From a bacterium (GTDB lineage: Bacteria; Acidobacteriota; Thermoanaerobaculia; Multivoradales; JAHEKO01), in assembly GCA_024224155.1 (NCBI GenBank), contig JAAENP010000099.1:1-64000 (forward strand): a stretch of DNA of 64,000 nt, written 5' to 3'. Positions 18,701 to 25,061 of this stretch are shown here, one piece after another (position 1 is the stretch's first letter; each line of letters opens with the position of its first letter). The position numbers were made by a program, and so were the translations under genes. The notes under the pieces were generated by a model. That model worked only from the letters and a program-made list of their open reading frames with translations, was not told the DNA's origin and searched no databases.

Positions 18701-18722
18701 CGAAGCCTGAGTTCCTCCTCAT
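15714..18722 (-). CDS. TonB-dependent receptor with N-terminal carboxypeptidase-regulatory domain
   Basis: 1002 residues from ATG 18722, which has AAGGAGA 6 nt upstream; a TTG 36 nt earlier is less likely. Signal peptide to about residue 27 (PDAFG). Then comes a CarboxypepD_reg-like domain (GRIEGQVVGVEGSAFPGVTI, GNFRFPTVPPGVYTIKAEL), a plug domain with VDTQSSSSGVNITDD and YIVEGLNTTGVELG, GGLPAEYGRITGGVVSAITK, and a large beta-barrel ending in RTARIGVRLSW with a terminal Trp. This SusC/OmpA-receptor-like plan is common in Acidobacteriota. The ligand is not known; these receptors often take up oligosaccharides or peptides. It has its own promoter candidate and terminator, so it is probably monocistronic. 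Confidence 0.88.
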   Translation of the reverse strand: MRRNSGFVAAVATLLLAMPLVAPDAFGQTTGRIEGQVVGVEGSAFPGVTITATSDSLQGPRVVVTDSNGNFRFPTVPPGVYTIKAELDTFTTLEREGVKVGIDRTATIAMQMAPATVSDQIIVTSETPLVDTQSSSSGVNITDDLFDQIPLGRDFYKVAQVAAGTGEDREGTTISGATSVENQYIVEGLNTTGVELGQQKKALNFEFIEEVQVITGGLPAEYGRITGGVVSAITKSGGNTYKGDAFGYFEDPDLKADNSTQGDLRDDAFQVVEITDQQDIGFDLGGYFVKDKLWFFGAFNRVENTERKTLIRDIPVPGGNVAGDTVDTDFETDLWAGKLTWSANSSNTLTMSAFSDKGEEAGDVANFDYQQIDGPPSTYLGNREFGGTDYIGRWDGVFGSSLVAEAAFGTHNEEDKISGPGKSIVHIIDQSVSGSPTSGGFGFHQDTEFERDVLKLNVSKFLGDHEFKLGADEETVSAVNANWNGGAGQRIYIRPLRTDQQHYRHRFYVDDEAPGFDADDPSTWTLLAPLVSTPETTNTSYFAQDSWRATPNLTANIGARFERQEIGDRFGVSQIDLDDNWAARLGVVWDVKKDGRSKLFANYGRYFLSIPMDINIRAFGGEVQCFCYNFSPDPADFAPDPDAPENSRLLGAGGTPVDPSLSGQYVDDYLIGFEYEVRPDLVVGVQASYRDLGRVVEDFLVVEEGDYFIANPGEGLGTAVTFYDYYYSAQYNYGVDYGFPNGDPITDFTAPVTSPTREYTSVQFTARKRFSNNWQLLGNYVWSQLEGDYDGAFQVSTGQLDPTINSAFDYADFLVNADGDLSLNREHQFRVDGSYRFSEGKADGLTIGASASFKSGFPLNAYGYSSAYNNHELYLVPRGSLGSGPDLYEIDVHFGYPVKAGNFEVNFLLDIFNLLDRQKPFRLDERFNRPEDGHCADDGNTTGIDLDLCNNMGGIRNVTGTLDALGAVNPGDSTNPNFLTKAFRSTDYSGQRTARIGVRLSW

Positions 18723-18785
18723 GATCGTTCTCCTTTCTTGGTTAACGATTGGAAGCAAGAGAGTCCATCCCCCTGCTTTTGTAAT

Positions 18786-18813
18786 TTATTATGCAACCTA
18801 CAGTCTTTCACAA
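18786..18813 (-). promoter_or_regulatory. candidate sigma-70 promoter of the TonB receptor gene
   Basis: On the minus strand TTGTGA (18813-18808) and TAATAA (18791-18786) are 16 nt apart in the only AT-rich patch of this spacer, about 65-90 nt upstream of the receptor start codon. Confidence 0.5.
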
Positions 18814-19186
18814 ACATCCGCAACCTGCCAGCACGGTCGGGCAGGTGATATCCCGCCCGGATGCACGGGCCTTCGTAGCCGTCGCCACATCACAATGGTG
18901 AGAGTTGCATAGGCTGTGCCCTCTAATCGGCGCGAGTGCTTTCTTGCTATCTGCATTGCTAGGAAAGGATTAGCCAGTGGCGCAAGAACCCCGTTCTGAG
19001 GCGCGATTCAATTGGATGCACCGGCTCGATTCAAGAAATTGCACCCCCCGACGCCAACTGGAAGGAGCCAATTGTTCGTGCCGGCGAGAGTCCCGCCCGG
19101 CGGGGTAGGGGTGCCGACTTCCTTTTGCCGCCGCGTCGGTCGATCGCCAGGGCTCGCCGCCCCTCGGGCGGGGGCTTGAGGGGCCT
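18814..19186. other. non-coding spacer, no gene recognised
   Basis: Some 370 nt lie between the receptor promoter and the end of the Crp/Fnr gene. I see no convincing ORF with a ribosome site, no tRNA and no clear hairpin terminator. It may hold upstream regulatory sites. Confidence 0.5.
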
Positions 19187-20005
19187 CTACCGAGCGGCGG
19201 TGGCGGTGGTTGAAGAGGCTTCTTCGGCACCCGGGTCTCGGTAGAGTCGCCCAGGACCCGGGCAGCCCCAGCGTTGCTCGCATCTCTGGCACATGAGACC
19301 CGCCCGCATCGCTTCGGTTTGTACGATCAGAGCGTCCCCCTCCTCGTGCAGGTAGTCACATTCTTTGAGCCGAGTCAGGATTCTGGACAGGGTCTCCGGC
19401 TGGATTGAGAGGTGGGCGGCCAGAGTGCCCTTGGGCAGCGCCAGCTCCAGGCGTTGCGGCCCGCCGTCGTCACCGACCTGGTCCAGCAGATAGGCCATGA
19501 GTCGCTGGGTGGCGTCCTGGAGAGTCAGTCGCTCGATGTGATCGAGAAGTAGTTTCTGCCGTCGGTACAAGGTACCCATGAGGCGGAAGCCGAGCGACGG
19601 CGAGCTTTTCAGAAACGAGCGAAATCGCTGCCGGTCGATGCAGAGTAGAGTGCACTCGCCCACGGCTCTGGCGTTGAGGTCGTGGCTGGCGCTCTCCAAA
19701 AAAAGGAGCTCTTCGCCGAAAACCTCGTCCGGGCCGACGATTGCGATGATGCTTTCGCGACCCTCGGCCGACTGCCGGAAAAGGGCTATGTGCCCCGCCC
19801 GCAGGACGTAGAACCAGCGTGCCGAGTCGCCCTGGCTGAAGAGGCCATGGCCGTCTTCGAGGTTGGTGATTCGAGTGCCGGCTACGACCTCTTCGATCTG
19901 CCGATCGGTGAGGTCCTGGAACAGGTGGGTTTGCCTCAGGTAGTCCGGAAGGCGTTCCTCGCAGACCAGCTCAGCGGCGTGGTCGTCCACGCAGGCGATG
20001 CACAT
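19187..20005 (-). CDS. Crp/Fnr-family transcription regulator with terminal cysteine clusters
   Basis: 272 residues from ATG 20005. An N-terminal CxxC...C motif (C2, C5, C15 in MCIACVDDHAAELVC) precedes a cyclic-nucleotide-binding-type beta-roll of about residues 30-150 (FSQGDSARWFYVLRAGHIAL, GEELLFLESASHDLNARAVG). A dimerisation helix and a Crp-type winged helix (KGTLAAHLSIQPETLSRILT) follow at about 180-225. A second cluster C239, C242, C248 (CQRCEQRWGC) lies near the C-terminus. In classic Fnr the cluster cysteines are N-terminal; here both ends could hold an Fe-S cluster or zinc, an inference. It is divergent from the decayed TonB gene at 20161, and an FNR-like box lies between them, so autoregulation or local control is likely. 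Confidence 0.85.
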   Translation of the reverse strand: MCIACVDDHAAELVCEERLPDYLRQTHLFQDLTDRQIEEVVAGTRITNLEDGHGLFSQGDSARWFYVLRAGHIALFRQSAEGRESIIAIVGPDEVFGEELLFLESASHDLNARAVGECTLLCIDRQRFRSFLKSSPSLGFRLMGTLYRRQKLLLDHIERLTLQDATQRLMAYLLDQVGDDGGPQRLELALPKGTLAAHLSIQPETLSRILTRLKECDYLHEEGDALIVQTEAMRAGLMCQRCEQRWGCPGPGRLYRDPGAEEASSTTATAAR

Positions 20006-20084
20006 GGAGGTGATTGTGGACCGATTTAGTCCGATTTTTCAAGCCCCGGCCGGGCTCCGGCCCCGGAGCGCGCTGGGCCGCGCT

Positions 20085-20098
20085 TGACCTAGATCAAT
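20085..20098. promoter_or_regulatory. FNR/Crp-type binding site
   Basis: TTGAC-CTAG-ATCAA matches the FNR consensus TTGAT-N4-ATCAA in nine of ten positions. It lies in the 155-nt space between the divergent Crp/Fnr gene (start 20005) and the decayed TonB gene (start 20161), about 63 nt before the latter. The Fnr-like protein encoded next door is the natural candidate to bind it. Confidence 0.6.
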
Positions 20099-20160
20099 GA
20101 CACTGGGCCCGAGAGCCGCAAAGCTCGGGACGTCATCCCGGGGCGGGCTGGTCCGCTCCG

Positions 20161-21432
20161 ATGCGATCGCTCTTGATAGGCGTCACAAGACGAATGATCA
20201 CCTCCCGCAAGATTGGTCGGTGCGCTCTCGCTCTGGCACAGCTGGCACTGCCGGCGTTGCTGGCAGGCGAGCCGCGTGTGCTCGCCGATGTCAACGGCGA
20301 GCCCGAGCGCCCGTCGGAGACAGCGGCAGCCGGTTCGTCGCAAGACAGCCCTGCCGAGCCGGAAGAGCTCTTCGAGCAGCTCCTGGTGATCGGCACACCC
20401 GAGGAGGCTCGCCGCATTCCCGGCTCGGCCCACGTCATCACCGCGGAGGAGCTCGAGCGGCAAGAGTACTCGGACATTCACCGGGTATTGCGTCAGACGC
20501 CGGGGCTCAACATTCAGGAGGAAGACGGCTACGGCTTGCGCCCGAATATCGGCATTCGAGGCACCGGAGTCGAGCGCAGTCAGAAGATCACTCTTCTCGA
20601 GGACGGTGTACTCATCGCCCCGGCTCCCTACGCCGCCCCTTCGGCCTACTACTCGCCGACGGCCGGGCGCATGGAGGGCTTCGAGATTCTGAAGGGCTCG
20701 GGCGCCATACGGCAGGGGCCCTACACGAATGGCGGAGCGATCAACTACCTGTCGGCGAGTATTCCGGACTCCATGCGAGCTCGCGTCAGCTTCAGCGTGG
20801 GGCAGGAGGGGTTCGCGCGCGCCCGGGCGAGCGTAGGTGATTCCGGCGAGCGCTTCGGTTGGCTTGTCGAGACCTTCCAACTCGAGAGTGACGGTTTCAA
20901 GCGGATCGACGGAGGTGGCGGTAGTGGAGACAGGGTCGACAGGGTCGGCAGGGGCGGCACGGGCTTCGACCTCGACGATTACATGGGCAAGTTCCGGTTC
21001 AGCAGTCCCATCGGAGCCCGCGTCTATCAGGCCCTCGAAGTCAAGCTCGGCAAGACCGAACAGGTCGGAAACGAGACCTATCTGGGACTCACGCAGGAGG
21101 ATTTCGATCGCGATCCCTTCCGGCGGTACTCCTCGTCGGCTGGCGACCGGATCACGACAGATCACGAGCAGATCCAGCTGAGCTACTACCTCCAGCCGAG
21201 AGATCGCTGGAACCTAACCGCGACCGACGACTACGAGAACCTGCTGGGCAACGACACCGTTTCGAGCGGTGGGCAGGGAACCGGCAATCAATTCAATGGT
21301 GGAGAGGTGCAGGTCAAGGGCCTCGAGGCGTCGCGGCCCGGCGCCCAGCCGGGCTCAGGCCGGGCCGGCCGCAAGCCGTCCTGTTCGGCTTTTCGCTCGG
21401 CTTTTCAGGGTCGCAGGGACACGGCTAGATGA
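20161..21432 (+). pseudogene. truncated TonB-dependent receptor (FecA-like), probably inactive
   Basis: The frame is open for 423 codons, but FecA-like receptors have about 700. A signal region is followed by a good plug domain (VITAEELERQEYSDIHRVLR, QTPGLNIQEEDGYGLRPNIG, GSGAIRQGPYTNGGAINYLS) and the first barrel strands to about residue 365 (RDRWNLTATDDYENLLGND). Then it jumps to GNQFNGGEVQVKGLEAS, which in such receptors belongs to the later part of the barrel, and ends in an Arg/Ser-rich tail that is not barrel-like and lacks the terminal aromatic residue. An internal deletion and a 3' frameshift explain this. No good ribosome site is seen before ATG 20161. The ancestor probably took up ferric chelates. 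Confidence 0.7.
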
Positions 21433-21572
21433 AACTCAAATCGAGCTGCTGCGAGAAGTACCGGCGCAAGGCCAAGGCCTGCAGGCGTTGTCCGGCGCTG
21501 GCGGCGCTGAGCAAGAAGCAGCGCAAGCGTAAGCTCAAGAGGCTCCGTAAGGGCCTCGAGAGGGTGGCCTAG
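21429..21572 (+). CDS. small basic cysteine-containing protein, 47 residues
   Basis: ATG 21429 overlaps the stop of the TonB remnant as ATGA. The product is MKLKSSCCEKYRRKAKACRR, then CPALAALSKKQRKRKLKRLR and KGLERVA. Four cysteines sit as CC-x9-C-x2-C in the first half, followed by a very basic helix with 10 Lys/Arg in 16 residues. The codon pattern looks coding, and small proteins of this shape (MKLKS-CC, later CxxCP, basic tail) are, to my memory, found as conserved hypotheticals in several bacteria; I could not check this. Metal or nucleic acid binding is a guess. If real, it is now expressed only by coupling to the dead receptor gene or by its own promoter. Confidence 0.55.
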   Translation: MKLKSSCCEKYRRKAKACRRCPALAALSKKQRKRKLKRLRKGLERVA

Positions 21573-21630
21573 CCGGGATGGTCCACCAGGTTTTTTGTGC
21601 CGCAGACCCGGGGTGACAGTCCCGGCCAGC

Positions 21631-23499
21631 TCAGCCCGGCTGGCGAAACGGTATCCTCAGCGAGTACACGTTCCCCTCGAGCCGGCTTTCCAGAGCGTAA
21701 CCGCAGCCGTGGAAGACGCGCAGCATCTTCTTGTTGTCGGCCAGCACGTCCGCGGTGAAGCCGGCGATGCCCTGGATCTGCGCGGCCTGCGCCAGGGCGG
21801 TCATCAACCGGGTGCCGATGCCCTTGCCCTGCCAATCGTCGCGCACCAGGAATGCCGCCTCGGCGAAGTTGCTGTGGGCATCTTTCAGGTAGTGCGCGAT
21901 GGCGATCATCTGGGCCCCCTCGTCGGTTGAACCCGTGAGCACCACCAGGGCCATGTCGGCTTCGTAGTCGATCCGTAGGAACTGCTGCAACTTCTCGTGC
22001 GGCATGGTCTTGATCAGCTGAAAGAACCGGTAGTTGATCGACTCGGGTGAGAGTTTGTAGAAGAGATCCCGCACCAGGCCCTCGTCGGAGAGCTTGAGCG
22101 GCCTCAGAAAAGCGCGCGAGCCGTCCTCGAGCTCCAGCCAGCGCTCCAACTCTTCGGGATACGTCGAAGGTCGGATGGGCAGCTCGATTTGATCGGCGTA
22201 GACCAGATGCCTCTCCTTCGCCTCAGCCATCAACCAGGGGCGAAACTTGGGATGAGCGATGTTGATCAACGCCACCGCCCGCTCGCGGACGGTCTTGCCG
22301 TGGAGATAGGCCGAGCCGTATTCCGTTACGACGTAGTGAACGTCGCCGCGGCTGGTCACGACCCCGGCGCCCGGCTTGAGGGTAGGCACGATCCTCGAGA
22401 CGGTCTCTCCCTTGACCGTCGACGGCAACGCGATGATCGGCCTCCCACCCTTGGACCTCGAAGCCCCGCGGGTGAAGTCCACCTGCCCGCCGATACCGCT
22501 GTAGAACATCTTGCCGAGCGAATCCGAGCAAACCTGGCCGGTGAGGTCGACCTCGATAGCCGAGTTGATCGAGATCATCTTTTCGTTCTGGGCGATGATG
22601 AACGGATCGTTGGTGTATTCGGTGGGGTGGAACTCGATCAGCGGGTTGTTGTCGATGAAATCGTAGAGCTTGCGCGAGCCCATGACGAAACTCGCGATGA
22701 TCTTGCCCCTGTGCAAGGTCTTCTTCGAGTTGTTGATCACGCCCTGCTCGACCAGGGGGATGAGGCCGTCGCTGAACATCTCCGTGTGGACGCCCAGGTC
22801 TTTGAAATCGGTCAGGTAGTGGAGGACGGCGTCCGGAACGGTACCGATGCCGAGCTGCAGGGTGGCGCCGTCGACGATCAGATTGGCGATGTGACGGGCG
22901 ATTCGTTTCGAGAGCTCGTCCGGCTGCCCCTGGACCGCTTCGAGAATCGGCAGGTCGCTGGGAACCATCAGATCGAGCTTGTCGGCGTGAATAAAGCAAT
23001 CCCCGGACACTCGTGGCATCTGACTGTTGACCTCGGCCACCACGAAGTCGGCAGACTCGGCCGCGGCCTTGACGATGTCCGTGGATACGCCGTAGCTACA
23101 GTAGCCACGCTCGTCGGGCGGGCTGACTTCGATCATTGCCACGTCGATCACCACGCGACCGGACCGGAAGAGCCTGGGGATCTCGGAAAGGAAGATGGGA
23201 GTGTAGTCGGCGCGACCTTCCCGGACGGCATCGCGGACGTTGGGACCGATGAAGTAGGCGTTGTGACGAAAACGGTTGCCCAATCGGGGCTCCGCGTACG
23301 TCGCCACCCCAAGAGTCAGAATGTGAACGATCTCGGTGTCCTGGAGATCGTCGCGGGCCGACAGGGCCTCGACCAGCGCTTGGGGCTCGCCGGCTCCGGA
23401 CCCGACAAACACTCGGTTACCGGGTTTGACCACCGCGGCCGCCTCGGCCGCGGTGGTCACTTTGTCCGCGAAGCGCTTCTGCCAGTTGATTTGCGACAT
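21631..23499 (-). CDS. acetyl-CoA hydrolase/transferase fused to a GNAT acetyltransferase domain
   Basis: 622 residues from ATG 23499, directly after the multicopper oxidase stop. Residues 1-430 are an acetyl-CoA hydrolase / 4-hydroxybutyrate CoA-transferase-type protein: GNRVFVGSGAGEPQALVEAL, DVAMIEVSPPDERGYCSYG, the region VHTEMFSDGL that carries the catalytic glutamate, and YVVTEYGSAYLHGKTVRERA. Residues about 445-622 are a GNAT domain (RPLKLSDEGLVRDLFYKLSP, LVRDDWQGKGIGTRLMTALA with the acetyl-CoA loop QGKGIG). It probably moves CoA between carboxylates in the cytosol; the GNAT part may acetylate proteins or be regulatory. No adjacent pathway gene reveals the substrate. Confidence 0.88.
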   Translation of the reverse strand: MSQINWQKRFADKVTTAAEAAAVVKPGNRVFVGSGAGEPQALVEALSARDDLQDTEIVHILTLGVATYAEPRLGNRFRHNAYFIGPNVRDAVREGRADYTPIFLSEIPRLFRSGRVVIDVAMIEVSPPDERGYCSYGVSTDIVKAAAESADFVVAEVNSQMPRVSGDCFIHADKLDLMVPSDLPILEAVQGQPDELSKRIARHIANLIVDGATLQLGIGTVPDAVLHYLTDFKDLGVHTEMFSDGLIPLVEQGVINNSKKTLHRGKIIASFVMGSRKLYDFIDNNPLIEFHPTEYTNDPFIIAQNEKMISINSAIEVDLTGQVCSDSLGKMFYSGIGGQVDFTRGASRSKGGRPIIALPSTVKGETVSRIVPTLKPGAGVVTSRGDVHYVVTEYGSAYLHGKTVRERAVALINIAHPKFRPWLMAEAKERHLVYADQIELPIRPSTYPEELERWLELEDGSRAFLRPLKLSDEGLVRDLFYKLSPESINYRFFQLIKTMPHEKLQQFLRIDYEADMALVVLTGSTDEGAQMIAIAHYLKDAHSNFAEAAFLVRDDWQGKGIGTRLMTALAQAAQIQGIAGFTADVLADNKKMLRVFHGCGYALESRLEGNVYSLRIPFRQPG

Positions 23500-25014
23500 C
23501 TAGACGACCCGGTAATTGCGCATCATTCCGGCGTCCTCGTGCTCGAGGTTGTGGCAGTGGTGCAGGAAGAGCCCGCGATAATCGTCGAAGCGACGTAAGA
23601 ACCGAACGCGCTCCCCCGGCATCAAGAGCACCGTGTCCTTCCAGCCCTTGTCGACATAGCCGTCCGCGACCGTGTCCCAGACGGCTCGGTAGCGATCCGG
23701 CACCGAGCGCTCGATCACCTGGAACTGTTGCCCATGGAGATGGACCGGGTGAGGCATGAGCATGCCGCCCTCGCCGGTACCCGAATCGCCCGATTGATTG
23801 ACCACGTCCCACACCTCTTGGGTGCCAAGGTCGCATGTTTCTTCCTTCGCGACGGCTTCCATCTCAAAGGTGCGACCGTTGATGGTCCAGCGCCCGGCAT
23901 CCATGCGGTAGCGGAACTTCTTCGGCCGGTCGGCATTGACCGAGTCGGCAAGCTTGAGTTTCGGGAATCTCGAAAGCCGCCTGGGGACGGGCTGAGGAGT
24001 GTCGACCTCACGTGCGATCCGGAAGCGCATGACGTCGAAGGTCGCTCCCTGAGGGAGCGCGCCGCCCGTCATTCCCATGCCGAAACCGCCGTGGTCGAAC
24101 TCTAGGCTGCGGAGCACGAGCTCCTCTCCGGCGCTTCGGTTTCCGAAGTCGACCCAGAGCTCGAGCCGCTCGGCCGGACCCAGTGTCAGATAGGGCCGCT
24201 TGAGCGGCTTGCGCAGCAGACCACCATCGGTGCCGATGACCCGCACCCGTGTCCGATCGCTGAACTCGAGTTTGTAGATCCGCGAGTTGGAGCCGTTCAG
24301 CAGTCGCAGGCGGTAAGGGCGGCTGTCGACGTCGAGGACGTAGTCGGGGCGGCCGTTGACGAGAATCGTCTCGCCCAGGAAGCCGACCCGGGCATTGCCG
24401 TCATAGCGGAGCTCGTTCGTCGAGTTGAAATTTCGATCCTGGATGACCAGGGGAACGTCGTAGTCGCCGCGGGGAAGGTCCAGCGCTCGTTCTTCGGCAT
24501 CGCTGACGATGATCAGCCCCGCCAAGCCCCGATAGACCTGCGGGCCGGTTCTCTCATGGGGATGGGGGTGGTACCAGTAGGTGCCGGCGCGATTGTGGAC
24601 CTCGAACGAGTAGTGGTAGTTATCTCCCGGTCCCACCGCCAGTCGCGGGTGGCCGTCGGCCGCCTCCGGCACGTGCAAGCCGTGCCAGTGCACGATGCTC
24701 GGCTCGGCGAGACGGTTCTTGAAGGTGAGCGCCACGCGGTCGCCGGTGTCGAGCCGCAGGATCGGTCCCAGGTACGAGCCCGGGATCGACTCGAGCCGAT
24801 CTTTGCCGCCTTCAAGGACTCGGCCCTTGAAAGACCAGACCGGAGTGCGGGCGCCGGGCAAAATGGCCACTCTGCGCGGCCGGGCCTTGAGGGTGAGCTT
24901 GACATCTGGAGCGATCGCGGCAGCTTCCCCCGCAAGGGCCTCCAGCCGTCGCTCGAGGCCAAGGGCCCGACCGGCGGGGACCGCGAGCAAGGCCACGAGC
25001 GAACGGGCAGACAA
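23500..25014 (-). CDS. multicopper oxidase, probably Tat-exported
   Basis: 504 residues if started at TTG 25014. All four copper motifs are present: HWHG, HPHPHE, HPVHLHGQQF and HHCHNLEHEDAGM, the last with the type 1 Cys and an axial Met. Three cupredoxin domains make it a CueO/CotA/bilirubin-oxidase-like enzyme that oxidises a substrate and reduces O2 to water. The start is odd: upstream in the same frame lie HRRRFLDLSARS, a good twin-arginine motif, preceded by ATA (25038-25036) and then an in-frame TAG. There is no ATG or GTG. Either ATA is used or an ATG was lost or misread; a TTG start would remove the export signal. It lies between nrdJ and the CoA-transferase on one strand. Confidence 0.85.
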   Translation of the reverse strand: MSARSLVALLAVPAGRALGLERRLEALAGEAAAIAPDVKLTLKARPRRVAILPGARTPVWSFKGRVLEGGKDRLESIPGSYLGPILRLDTGDRVALTFKNRLAEPSIVHWHGLHVPEAADGHPRLAVGPGDNYHYSFEVHNRAGTYWYHPHPHERTGPQVYRGLAGLIIVSDAEERALDLPRGDYDVPLVIQDRNFNSTNELRYDGNARVGFLGETILVNGRPDYVLDVDSRPYRLRLLNGSNSRIYKLEFSDRTRVRVIGTDGGLLRKPLKRPYLTLGPAERLELWVDFGNRSAGEELVLRSLEFDHGGFGMGMTGGALPQGATFDVMRFRIAREVDTPQPVPRRLSRFPKLKLADSVNADRPKKFRYRMDAGRWTINGRTFEMEAVAKEETCDLGTQEVWDVVNQSGDSGTGEGGMLMPHPVHLHGQQFQVIERSVPDRYRAVWDTVADGYVDKGWKDTVLLMPGERVRFLRRFDDYRGLFLHHCHNLEHEDAGMMRNYRVV

Positions 25015-25061
25015 GTCCAGAAACCGTCGCCGGTGTATCTAGTTAGAGAAAGCGAGCGGGC

